Shown piece after piece: positions 42,269 to 50,928 of a DNA stretch of 64,000 nt. The notes under the pieces were generated by a model. It saw nothing but the letters and a program-made list of their open reading frames with translations. It ran no database searches and was not told the DNA's origin. The position numbers and the translations under genes are program-made. This DNA comes from a halophilic archaeon SHRA6 (GTDB lineage Archaea; Halobacteriota; Halobacteria; Halobacteriales; Haloferacaceae): positions 145,238 through 209,237 of the forward strand of contig SOPS01000005.1 of the NCBI GenBank assembly GCA_005239175.1. Reading direction: 5' to 3'. Numbering within the stretch: position 1 is the stretch's first letter; each line of letters begins with the position of its first letter.

Positions 42269-44826
42269 CTGATCAGCTTATCGCGGCCAGGGTCGAAGAG
42301 TGGTTCGTCGCGGATCGTCGCATCGTAGCGCTCGCCTTCACACAACACTTCCACATCGGTCCCAGCCTCGGCGTACTCCTCTGGAACGTACGTGTACGCG
42401 ATCGACTCGCCGATCGAGTAGCCGAAGTCTGCGGCCTGTACGTAGCCGATCGCTTCGCCGTCTTTCAATACCGGCCGACCGCTCATGAGGATATCCGTCG
42501 AGTCGTCGAGCGTGAGCGGGGTGATCCGGCTGTCGATTCCTGCTGCCTTGGCGGCTTCGAGTGCCTCCTTGCCGATAAAGTCAGTGTCCAGATCGACCGC
42601 GAACGGCAGCCCTGCCTCGTACGGATTCGAGTCGGTGTCAATGTCTGTTCCCCACAGGCGGTAGCCCTTTTCGAGGCGCATAGATTCGAGCGCGCCGCCG
42701 CCCATCGGCCGAACGTCGAGGTCCTGACCGGCTTCCCACAGCGTCTCCCACAGTTGTGCACCGTACTCGACAGGAGCCCACAGCTCCCAGCCGAGTTCAC
42801 CGACGTAGGAGACCCGCAGCGCAATAACAGGCACCTCGCCGACGTAGATTTGTTTCGCGCGGAAGTACGGGAAGCCGCTGTTCGAGAGATCGGCGTCAGT
42901 ACAGCGCTGCAACAGAAGTCGAGATTTCGGACCCCATAGCCCGATCGTACTCTTTGCGCCCTCCTCGATCGTCACTGACACTGTCTCCGGGGCGTGCTCT
43001 TTCAGCCACTCGCCGTGGATTCCCGGCGAGTTACCGCCACCGGTAGTCACCATGTACTCGTTCTCCTCGAGACGGACGACAGTGATGTCCGCAAGGATGC
43101 CGCCGCCCTCGTTGAGAAGCAGCGAGTACCGAACCTGCCCGATGTCGATGTCCACGTCGTTGCTGCAGACCCGCTGGAGGAACGCCTCGCTGTCTAGTCC
43201 CTCGATCATGATCGAACTGAAGGAGGTCATGTCGAACATCGACACGTGCTCGCGCGTGTGAAGGTGCTCTGCGCCCTCGATGGCCGATCGGTTCACGCCC
43301 TGCCATCCCTCCTGTTCGGGGATCTCGTCGGCGTAGCAGTCGACGAGATCGGCGTTCGACTCGTACCACTGTGGTGTCTCCCAGCCGCCGCCCTGGTAGA
43401 ACTCCGCGCCGAGGTCGGCCTCGTGAGAATAGAACGGACTCCGGCGGAGACCGCGGTGGTCGGTCGCCTGCCAGCGAGGTTCGACGATACTGTACACCTG
43501 TTCATAGCGCTTTGCGCCGCGGTCGACGAAGTAGTCTTTTTCGCCAGCGTGCGGCTCGAACCGCCGGACGTGGACGCCGCCGGTGTCGACCGGTCCGGAG
43601 GGCAGTCGTGGCCTGCCGTTTTCCATCCACTCCGCGAGGATCCGGCCGTAACCGCCAGAGTGGGTCCACCAGATCGCAAGCGCACTCCACAGCCCCGAAA
43701 CCTGTGCGGTCTCGCCGATCGCCGGCATGCCGTCTGGTGTGAAGACGAAAATTCCGTTTTCGGTAACCTCGTAGTCGACATCTGCCGTCGTGGGCAGCAG
43801 TTCGTCGAAGGCCTGTTTCGCAGACTTGTCGCGACCACGGTGTGTCGGCTGCGTCCAGTGTTCTTCAGTAAATCCGCGGACAGACGCCTGTCTGTCGTCG
43901 CTGTTGGTTCCCATGTCGTCGGGATCGACAGAGAGCGTTTCGTGGTTGTACGAGCCCATCCCGAGGCGATCGCCGTGGGTCCGGAAGTACAGCGAGTGGT
44001 CCTGATCGCGGCCGACCGGCTGGTGTGGGCCTTCGCTCATCGCCTCCTGAATGTCGCGGTTGCCCGGCACGTCGAGTCCAGTCGTGTTCTCGCCCATCGA
44101 GGAGCCGGCACCGGCCAGCTCTTCGAGCGGCTCAGTCACGACGTACTGGTGTTCGACCGGAGCGATCGGCAGATCTACGCCCGCGAGTTGCCCGGTCTGG
44201 TAGCCCCAGTTGTTTGTGGCCATCACACAGCGATCACAGTCGATTCGCCCCTTGTTCGTCTCGATCGCCTGGACCTCCCCACCGGCGGTAACGATGTCCG
44301 TGACTTCGGTGTCGCCGACGAACGTCGCCGTAGTCTGCTCCATGTACCACTGGAGGGCGGCAATGCCGTCGACCCGGCCGTCGGTTGGCGAGTAGTAGCC
44401 GCCGAGGATCTCGTCTTTGTCGACGAGCGGCAGGTGCTCTGTCACCTCCTCGGGCGACAGCAACTGTGGGTCAGGAAGCCCGTAGGCGGTTGCGTTCTCG
44501 ACACGCCGTTCGAGGAAGTCCATTCGGTCCTCGCTGCGAGCGACTTCGATGCCGCCGACCTCGTCGTAGACACCGGCATCTGACAGCAGCCGGCTAGTGT
44601 AGTAGGCCGCCTTCGTCTGGATCTTTGACGGGGAGGTCTGGAACATGATCCCCGGTGCGTGGACCGACGAGCCGCCCGTGACCGGCAGGGGGCCCTGATC
44701 GACCACGACGATGTCCTCTGCGCCAAGTTCGCTCAGATGATAGGCGACGCTGCAACCGACCGCACCCGCGCCGATGATTACCGTCTCCGCGTTCTGTGGT
44801 AGCTCTGTCGTGCTCATTTCACTCAC
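42265..44826 (-). CDS. Dimethylglycine/sarcosine-dehydrogenase-like flavoprotein fused to GcvT (copy A)
   Basis: 853 residues from GTG 44826 (TATA CTATTTACG ~20-28 bases upstream fits a leaderless start; ATG 44817 is the alternative). Residues ~14-390 are the DAO flavin domain: TVIIGAGAVGCSVAYHLSEL, and GGSSVHAPG, whose His near 56 matches the covalent-FAD His of the family. A FAO_M linker follows, then GcvT (~440-720) with MFDMTSFSSIMIEG, keeping the Asp used in THF chemistry, LNEGGGILADITVVRL and VSYVGELGWELWAP, and a C-terminal barrel. It should demethylate an N-methylglycine, forming 5,10-methylene-THF. It is coupled to the dehydratase gene. Confidence 0.92.
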   Translation of the reverse strand: MSEMSTTELPQNAETVIIGAGAVGCSVAYHLSELGAEDIVVVDQGPLPVTGGSSVHAPGIMFQTSPSKIQTKAAYYTSRLLSDAGVYDEVGGIEVARSEDRMDFLERRVENATAYGLPDPQLLSPEEVTEHLPLVDKDEILGGYYSPTDGRVDGIAALQWYMEQTTATFVGDTEVTDIVTAGGEVQAIETNKGRIDCDRCVMATNNWGYQTGQLAGVDLPIAPVEHQYVVTEPLEELAGAGSSMGENTTGLDVPGNRDIQEAMSEGPHQPVGRDQDHSLYFRTHGDRLGMGSYNHETLSVDPDDMGTNSDDRQASVRGFTEEHWTQPTHRGRDKSAKQAFDELLPTTADVDYEVTENGIFVFTPDGMPAIGETAQVSGLWSALAIWWTHSGGYGRILAEWMENGRPRLPSGPVDTGGVHVRRFEPHAGEKDYFVDRGAKRYEQVYSIVEPRWQATDHRGLRRSPFYSHEADLGAEFYQGGGWETPQWYESNADLVDCYADEIPEQEGWQGVNRSAIEGAEHLHTREHVSMFDMTSFSSIMIEGLDSEAFLQRVCSNDVDIDIGQVRYSLLLNEGGGILADITVVRLEENEYMVTTGGGNSPGIHGEWLKEHAPETVSVTIEEGAKSTIGLWGPKSRLLLQRCTDADLSNSGFPYFRAKQIYVGEVPVIALRVSYVGELGWELWAPVEYGAQLWETLWEAGQDLDVRPMGGGALESMRLEKGYRLWGTDIDTDSNPYEAGLPFAVDLDTDFIGKEALEAAKAAGIDSRITPLTLDDSTDILMSGRPVLKDGEAIGYVQAADFGYSIGESIAYTYVPEEYAEAGTDVEVLCEGERYDATIRDEPLFDPGRDKLIR

Positions 44827-45049
44827 ACGGAGTAACTGTCACAATCGTAAATAGGCTGGTGCTGCGATCGATATCGTGCCCGAAAGTCGGCCGAGTTCGG
44901 TCGATCGATACGGCATACTCCGGGTATTTAATATTGCCTTCGGCTCCGGGGATTCCAATGGGTTCCCGGTAGTGCAAGCAGAGTTCAAACTCAACCAATC
45001 AACTGATTGTTAAAAAAGGCTCCGCTGGGACTGAGAGGATTTGTGCCAG

Positions 45050-47626
45050 CTAGACGAGCGGTTCCTCTTGGACAGTCGCCGCGTACCGTTCGCCCTCGTA
45101 GAGAATCTCGACCTTGGTACCCGGCTCGGCATCCTCCGGCGGCAGGTACGTGTAGGCGACACACGCCCCGACGGTGTAGCCGTATTCGGCACTGTGGACG
45201 TAGCCGATCGACTCGTCCTCACCGGGACGGAACACCGGCCGGTGTGAGAGGATCGTTGCCTCCTCGTCGTCGAGTGTGAGACAGGCGACCTTGTGGGTGA
45301 TGTTGTCGCCCGCTGCCGCCGAGGCAACGGCGTCCTTGCCGATGAAGTCGGTGTCGAGATCGACCGCCCAGCCGAGGCCGGCCTCGTATGGGTTGTGTTC
45401 GGTGTGTAGATCCGCCCCCCACAGCCGGAATCCCTTCTCGATCCGGAGAGAATTGAGCGCACCGCTGCCGTACGGACGGATGTCGTACTCCTCGCCGGCC
45501 GCGAGTATGTGCTCCCAGAGCTGTTCACCGTACTCCGAAGGCGTGTACAGCTCCCAGCCAAGCTCACCCGCGTAGGAGACTCGCAGCGCAGTGACTGGGA
45601 CGTTCTTGACAAAGAACTGTTGGCTCGTGAAGAATGGGAACGCCTCATCGGAGAGATCCACGTCAGTCACCTTCGAGAGCACCTTTCGGGCATCCGGGCC
45701 GGTGCAGACCATCGCGGCCATACTCGATGTGACGTCGTTGACGATGACCCCATCAGGAGCGTTCTCGCGCACCCACGCGACGTGGTTGTTGCCGACCTCT
45801 CGACCGGTCGTGAGGACGAGATAGCGATCCTCGTCGGTGCGGGTGACGGTAATGTCTGCGCGCACGCCCCCGCCCTCGTTGCACATCAGGGTGTATTTGA
45901 CCTGTCCCTCCTCGAGGTCCATGTCTCCCGTACAGAGGCGCTGGAGGAACTCACCGGCCTCTGCGCCGATGACTTCCATCTTGTTGAACGCGGTCATGTC
46001 GTGAAGCCCGACGGCCTCACGAACGTGGATCGCCTCAGCGCCCTCGATCGGCGACCAGTACTTCGCTTCCCACCCTTCTCGATCGGGGATGCGATCGGCG
46101 TACTTCGAGACGAGATCGGCGTTGGAGTCGAACCAGTGGGGCTCCTCCCAGCCGGCTTCGGCCCACAGCTCGGCGTCGTACTTCTTGTGGCTGTGGTACA
46201 TCGGCGTCCGGCGGATGTCCCGTTGCTGCTCCGTCCACACCCACTTCGGGTGCATGATGTTGTAGACGATGCGGTACTCTTCGGCACCGAGGTCGCGGGC
46301 GAAGTCCCAACTGCCCTCGTGGGCGTCGAAGCGGTTCACGTCGCAGTGACCAACGTCGATCGGTCCGTCGTCGAGCTGTGGGACGCCGTTTACCATCCAC
46401 TCAGCGAGCGCCTTTCCGGCCCCGCCGGCGTGAGTGACCCAGATTGCTGCTGCAGTCCAGAGTCCGTCGTATTTTTCGACCGGCCCCATCACGGGCAGCC
46501 CGTTTGGCGATTCGGCGAACATCCCGTTGTACTTGAACTCGAGTTCTTTGCCCGCAGTGGCCGGCAGCAGTTCGTCACTGGCCTGCCGCGGCGCTTTGTC
46601 CGGGCGATCTGGATGGGTCGCGTTGTCCATGTGGTAGTCGGTGAACTCGTGGACCGACCCCTGCTCGCCGTCTGGATCGTTGCCGCCGAGCTCCATCGGG
46701 TCGGGAACGATCGGATCGTGGTTGTACGAGCCGATCCCGTAGGAATCACCGTGCGTCCGGAAGTACATCGCGTTGTCCTGGTCCCGAAGGATCGGCCGAT
46801 CGGGGCCGACGAGCAGCCGCTTTGCCTTCTCGCCGGAGACGTTCTCGTAGTTCTCGAACAGTGGGTGGTTGGTTATGTCGACGGCGTTGTCAGCCAGCTC
46901 ATCGAGCGACTCGGTCATCGTGTACTGATGTTCGACCGGCGTTACGGGCAGATGTACGTCGAGTTCTTCGCCAAGTTGGCGCGCCCAGATGTTTGTCGCG
47001 ATGACGACATCGTCACAGTCGATCGTTCCGTTTTCCGTCACAACCGACGTGACGGAGTTGCCGTCAGTTTCGACATCCGTGGTCCGTGTGTGCGGGACGA
47101 ACGTCGCGCCGTTCGCCATTGCCTCGCGGGCGAGCGCGTCGCAGGCGACGACACCCGAGACCTGGCCATCCGTCGGTGAGTAGTAGCCGCCGAGGATTGT
47201 GTCCGGATCCACCAACGGCAGGTGCTCTGTCACCTCCTCGGGCGAGAGGATCTGTGGGTCTTCGATTCCCCACGCGTGGGCGTGTTCGACCCGGCGCTGG
47301 AGGAAGTCCATGCGTTCCTCGGTGCGGGCAACTTCGATCCCCCCGACTTCGTTGTACGCCTGCTGGCCGTCTGCTCCCTCGAGCTGACTATACAGCTTTC
47401 GGCTGTAGTTCGCAAACTGGCTGAGCTCTTTCGGCTCTGCGGTCTGAAACATGATTCCAGGCGCGTGCGTCGAGGAGCCGCCCGTCGTCGGCATCGGTCC
47501 CTGATCGACGACGACGACGTCTTCCCGGCCAAGCTGGGTGAGCTGGTAGGCGACGTTACAGCCGACGATACCGGCACCGACGACCACTGTATCTGCCGTC
47601 TCTGGCAGTGTCTCTGTTGGGTCCAT
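45050..47626 (-). CDS. Dimethylglycine/sarcosine-dehydrogenase-like flavoprotein fused to GcvT (copy B)
   Basis: 858 residues with the same order as copy A, clearly a paralogue but substantially diverged. FAD fold TVVVGAGIVGCNVAYQLTQL, covalent-FAD-type His in GGSSTHAPGIMFQT (near residue 54), GcvT part with LHDMTAFNKMEVIG, CNEGGGVRADITVTR and VSYAGELGWELYTP. An AGTATATTCG box at ~47651-47660 is 25-34 bases before ATG 47626. It lies 223 bases upstream of copy A on the same strand. The two may take successive substrates (dimethylglycine and sarcosine); which does which is not visible. Electron acceptor (ETF or oxygen) is unknown. Confidence 0.92.
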   Translation of the reverse strand: MDPTETLPETADTVVVGAGIVGCNVAYQLTQLGREDVVVVDQGPMPTTGGSSTHAPGIMFQTAEPKELSQFANYSRKLYSQLEGADGQQAYNEVGGIEVARTEERMDFLQRRVEHAHAWGIEDPQILSPEEVTEHLPLVDPDTILGGYYSPTDGQVSGVVACDALAREAMANGATFVPHTRTTDVETDGNSVTSVVTENGTIDCDDVVIATNIWARQLGEELDVHLPVTPVEHQYTMTESLDELADNAVDITNHPLFENYENVSGEKAKRLLVGPDRPILRDQDNAMYFRTHGDSYGIGSYNHDPIVPDPMELGGNDPDGEQGSVHEFTDYHMDNATHPDRPDKAPRQASDELLPATAGKELEFKYNGMFAESPNGLPVMGPVEKYDGLWTAAAIWVTHAGGAGKALAEWMVNGVPQLDDGPIDVGHCDVNRFDAHEGSWDFARDLGAEEYRIVYNIMHPKWVWTEQQRDIRRTPMYHSHKKYDAELWAEAGWEEPHWFDSNADLVSKYADRIPDREGWEAKYWSPIEGAEAIHVREAVGLHDMTAFNKMEVIGAEAGEFLQRLCTGDMDLEEGQVKYTLMCNEGGGVRADITVTRTDEDRYLVLTTGREVGNNHVAWVRENAPDGVIVNDVTSSMAAMVCTGPDARKVLSKVTDVDLSDEAFPFFTSQQFFVKNVPVTALRVSYAGELGWELYTPSEYGEQLWEHILAAGEEYDIRPYGSGALNSLRIEKGFRLWGADLHTEHNPYEAGLGWAVDLDTDFIGKDAVASAAAGDNITHKVACLTLDDEEATILSHRPVFRPGEDESIGYVHSAEYGYTVGACVAYTYLPPEDAEPGTKVEILYEGERYAATVQEEPLV

Positions 47627-47775
47627 GTGGCTGGTTCGTGCTCATGGAGGCGGGCGAATATACTTGTCGCCGATTGAGCCAGTTACACAACGTTTCCTGC
47701 TGTTGGTAGGATATGGTTCTGCGAGCGCCGTCCCAATCTCCGGAGCTTTTTGTCAGTCGAGCACCCCGAACGGAT

Positions 47776-48750
47776 ATGAACCACGAGCCGGCGACGCACA
47801 TGAGCCGGACATTCGCTGTCGGTCAACTGCCCTCTGGGGGATCGATCGACGTCGTCGAACACACCTATCGAGGAGCCGACGGGCCGACCGTCTCGGTGAT
47901 CGCCGGCCAACACGGCATCGAGCTGAACGGACCGGCTGTCGCACGCCGGCTCGGCGATCGGCTCTCGACAATGTCGATCGCTGGAACCGTCCGAGTGCTC
48001 CCAGTGGCGAACCCTCCAGCGATGGACCACCGGTCGTACATGGGTCCAGCCGCGTACGACGTGGTAAACCCAAACCTCAATCGGGTGTGGCCTGGCGATC
48101 TCGATGGGACACTGACCGAACGAATCGCCGCACGCCTGTGGGAGCGGCTGACAGATAGCGACGCAATTGTTGATCTCCACAGCGGCACACCGGAGATGCT
48201 CCCGCACGTGCGATACTGCGACGATGGGACCAACGCCGATCGACTTGCCACCGCTTTCGGCGTGACACATCTGCTGGTCGACGAGCCACCCAAGTCTGAT
48301 TCTACCCGGACAACGCTCCGAAACGCGGCTTCACAAGCAGAGATCCCTGCGCTCACTGTCGAACTGGCCAACAGCCGGGAGGTCGCAACTGCGGCCGTCG
48401 CGGCCGGCCTCGACGGTGTCACCAACGTGCTCAAGACGATCGGAGTGATCGAAGGCGAGCCAGCGGAGGCACCCGCTCAGTGGGTGCTACGCGACGACAT
48501 CCCCGCGGTCTGCCTGTCGAACGCAGGCCTCTTCGAGCCTGCCTCTGACGTAGACGTTGGTGATCGCGTGGATCGAGGAAGCGTGCTGGGCACCGTCCAC
48601 AACCCCGAAACGTTCGAACTGGTCGAGACAGTCACGGCCGATCAGTCGGGCATCGTTTATTCGCTGTCGCGCGGTGGGGCGAACGCGGCTGGCGAGCGCG
48701 TTGTGAGCCTCGCGAGCCCAGTATCACTTCCTGACACCGAGCAAGATTGA
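47776..48750 (+). CDS. Succinylglutamate desuccinylase/aspartoacylase-family zinc deacylase
   Basis: 324 residues from MNHEPATHMSR. The zinc site appears as GQHGIELNGP (H-x2-E) and a later DLHSGTPEMLPH. PNLNRVWPG carries the substrate Asn/Arg. The second half (~225-324) is a beta-rich domain ending in GIVYSLSRGG. Relatives remove N-acyl groups from amino acids, including N-acetyl-diaminobutyrate in ectoine breakdown (DoeB). That is attractive next to solute-catabolic genes, but no DoeA or other ectoine gene is seen. It is divergent from copy B. Confidence 0.85.
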   Translation: MNHEPATHMSRTFAVGQLPSGGSIDVVEHTYRGADGPTVSVIAGQHGIELNGPAVARRLGDRLSTMSIAGTVRVLPVANPPAMDHRSYMGPAAYDVVNPNLNRVWPGDLDGTLTERIAARLWERLTDSDAIVDLHSGTPEMLPHVRYCDDGTNADRLATAFGVTHLLVDEPPKSDSTRTTLRNAASQAEIPALTVELANSREVATAAVAAGLDGVTNVLKTIGVIEGEPAEAPAQWVLRDDIPAVCLSNAGLFEPASDVDVGDRVDRGSVLGTVHNPETFELVETVTADQSGIVYSLSRGGANAAGERVVSLASPVSLPDTEQD

Positions 48751-48908
48751 TCCACCAATTGCCACGGTAGCATACAAAACGCGGTTGGCAACGCCCTGGG
48801 GACAATACGAATTACTGACATCCGAATAAATGCTCATGAACTTTTAAATAGGTTGAGTATTCCTAACACAGGGTTATGTGACACAGAGTGTCAGTATGTG
48901 GTAATGAT

Positions 48909-49880
48909 ATGGTTGGGCACACCGCATTTGAAACACTCTCACGATTAGTCGAATCGCTTGAAGATCAAGATACATCGCCCGAAGCGGTTGAGGCAACGAT
49001 GCATGAGGGGAAACTGCGGGCTTCGCTCACTGTCCCGATCGACCTCTCCGCAGACGCTGCCAAACAGGGTAACACACCCAAAGCCGTCGACATCGATACC
49101 GATGGCTCGCTCAGTGTGACGTACGAAAACCCGATCCGCAAACCGATCGAGGCCGCTAGTGGAGTACGTATCGAATCAGAGTCCGCACAGCATACCGAGG
49201 CCGACGGTCTCGTTCTCACAGTGGAGCTGACGATCGAAAGCCGTGGGGCGATCGAGCCGTCTACGGAGCAACCGGCTGAACCAACGGCGGACGTCGGGCA
49301 ACGATCGGCGACCGACGTCGAGTCGGCGGGAGATCCAGAATCCACGGAAACGACAGCTGTAGATCGCCCCGAACAGGCAGTCCGTGACGACTCAGTGCCG
49401 CCCTATGATGACATCGAATACCTCGAAACCCTCTATGAGTGTTGTGAGACGTTCGATCAGATGAGCGATCGAATCGAGATGGAGGTCTCCGCAGAGACCG
49501 TTCGACGGTATATGATAGACGCAGGCGTCCACTCGCCGGTGACGTACGGATCCGACGATGACTGTGCTGAGGGTGACAGCGATACCACTCAGATCGAAGA
49601 ACGACGTATCGAGGATCGACTCGCCGCAGACGGGATTGGACTGCCCGAGGGAGTTGGGATCGAACAGATCGTCAACACAGTCACGACATCGCGAACCGTC
49701 TACGAGGTCCAACGCGCGTTGGACCTCGATCGACAGGCGACGACGGATCTGCTTCGACGACTCAACGTTCTCGACCTTGTGTGTCATCGGGTTGCAGATG
49801 CGACCCAGCAGCCGTCACAGGAGGAAGTAACCGCGCGGATCAGAGAGTGCGTCCCGACGACTACCCCCTCGACCAGCTGA
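48909..49880 (+). CDS. Halobacterial two-part protein with C-terminal HTH-like region
   Basis: 323 residues from ATG 48909; GTG 48888 is an alternative, with TTTAAATA at ~48843-48850 as TATA box. Residues ~1-95 form a compact domain with GKLRASLTVPIDLS and DGSLSVTYENP. An acidic low-complexity linker follows (~96-165). The C-terminal ~150 residues are helical with LETLYECCETFDQMSDRI and VSAETVRRYMIDAGVHSP, an HTH-like pair, plus VYEVQRALDLDRQATTDLL. It looks like a DNA-binding regulator. I do not recognise the family. It is upstream of metF, same strand, 94 bases apart. Confidence 0.6.
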   Translation: MVGHTAFETLSRLVESLEDQDTSPEAVEATMHEGKLRASLTVPIDLSADAAKQGNTPKAVDIDTDGSLSVTYENPIRKPIEAASGVRIESESAQHTEADGLVLTVELTIESRGAIEPSTEQPAEPTADVGQRSATDVESAGDPESTETTAVDRPEQAVRDDSVPPYDDIEYLETLYECCETFDQMSDRIEMEVSAETVRRYMIDAGVHSPVTYGSDDDCAEGDSDTTQIEERRIEDRLAADGIGLPEGVGIEQIVNTVTTSRTVYEVQRALDLDRQATTDLLRRLNVLDLVCHRVADATQQPSQEEVTARIRECVPTTTPSTS

Positions 49881-49942
49881 ACGGATCGAACATTCTACCA
49901 TGGTCGATTTAATAAACAGGTTGGTAGTATCACCCACAGACA

Positions 49943-49967
49943 AAAATACCTCTATCCCTAAGGATAG
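49943..49967 (+). promoter_or_regulatory. metF promoter with inverted repeat CTATCC-ctaa-GGATAG
   Basis: AAAAATA at ~49943-49949 lies 26-32 bases before ATG 49975. A perfect 6-bp inverted repeat (49952-49957 / 49962-49967) sits between the TATA box and the start codon. This is a good operator candidate for one-carbon control. Confidence 0.5.
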
Positions 49968-49974
49968 TTAATAC

Positions 49975-50838
49975 ATGTCCGTAGGAACCGCGGCGACAGC
50001 GGGAGTATCCGACGGTGCCGAGTACTTGCTTGAGAACGCCCGCTTTGAGCTGATGCCGTTCGACAGCTTCGACGACGAAATCGAACACCTTCCCGAAGGC
50101 GCGACGATCGCGATCACGACCTCTCCACAGTTAGGGATCGAACGCACCGTCGAAAAGAGCGAGGCAGCCGCAGCGGCGGGCTTCGAGGTCGTACCACACA
50201 TCGCTGCGCGGTACATTGAAGGTCCTGACCAACTCGAAGAAATCGCCCGCCGGCTCACCGAGGCAGGGATCACGGACATCTTTGTTCCTGGCGGCGATCG
50301 CGAGGAACCCGTCGGCGAATTCGAGTCCGCGCACGACCTACTCGTCGAGCTCGAAGAGCTCGAATACGAGTTCGACGATGTCGGGATCACCGGCTATCCG
50401 GAGGGCCACGACTTCATCGACGATGAGACACTCGCAGCCGAGATGAAAAAGAAAGCGCCCTACGCGACATACATTGTGACACAGCTGTGTTACGATCCCG
50501 ATACCGTCCTTGAATGGATTGAGGAGGTCCGCGATCGGGGAGTTGACCTCCCAGTAGAGATTGGGATTCCGGGAGTCATGAACTACCAACGGCTGATGAA
50601 GATTTCCCAGAAGGTTGGCGTCGGCGATTCGATCAAGTTCCTGCGAAAGACGACCGGCGTGCTCGGGTTCGTCAAACAGCTCGTCGGCTCGCGAGGGACG
50701 TACAAACCCGACGATCTGATCGACGGGCTCGGTGCCTATGTCGGCGACGAGGCCTACGGTATCCGTGGCGTCCACATCTACACATTTAACCAGACACCCG
50801 ATACCGAGTCGTGGCGACTTGGCCGGCTCGACTCCTGA
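49975..50838 (+). CDS. metF: Methylenetetrahydrofolate reductase-like protein
   Basis: 287 residues, the size of a bacterial MetF barrel. Family features: GATIAITTSPQLGIERTVEK, VVPHIAARYIEGPDQLEEIA, GITDIFVPGGDREEPVGEF, VGITGYPEGHDFIDDE, YIVTQLCYDPDTVLEWIEEV and PVEIGIPGVMNYQRLMKISQ. It interconverts 5,10-methylene-THF and 5-methyl-THF. If a DmdA-type enzyme makes 5-methyl-THF, MetF would run in the oxidative direction. The cofactor is not evident. It is followed after 90 bases by glyA, a further THF enzyme. Confidence 0.9.
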   Translation: MSVGTAATAGVSDGAEYLLENARFELMPFDSFDDEIEHLPEGATIAITTSPQLGIERTVEKSEAAAAAGFEVVPHIAARYIEGPDQLEEIARRLTEAGITDIFVPGGDREEPVGEFESAHDLLVELEELEYEFDDVGITGYPEGHDFIDDETLAAEMKKKAPYATYIVTQLCYDPDTVLEWIEEVRDRGVDLPVEIGIPGVMNYQRLMKISQKVGVGDSIKFLRKTTGVLGFVKQLVGSRGTYKPDDLIDGLGAYVGDEAYGIRGVHIYTFNQTPDTESWRLGRLDS

Positions 50839-50898
50839 GACGAACTGACGAATTCCTCATCATCAACGGTTAAATACCGCCAGCTAGCAACGACTGGG

Positions 50899-50905
50899 TT
50901 ATTTA
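50899..50905 (+). promoter_or_regulatory. glyA TATA box within GGGT-tattt-ACCC
   Basis: TTATTTA lies 24-30 bases before ATG 50929 and is framed by a short inverted repeat GGGT/ACCC (50896-50908). It suggests glyA has its own leaderless promoter in addition to any read-through from metF. Confidence 0.45.
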
Positions 50906-50928
50906 CCCTGGAGTTCCGAGCCTACGAT

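Noticed and set aside
45509..47179. 556-residue antisense ORF under DMGDH-like copy B (and 43246-44583 under copy A)
   Set aside because: Both are high-GC shadows of well-supported genes with low-complexity, non-homologous sequence.
47776..48750. Firm assignment as ectoine-pathway DoeB
   Set aside because: The fold fits, but no other ectoine-degradation gene is present, so only the family is given.
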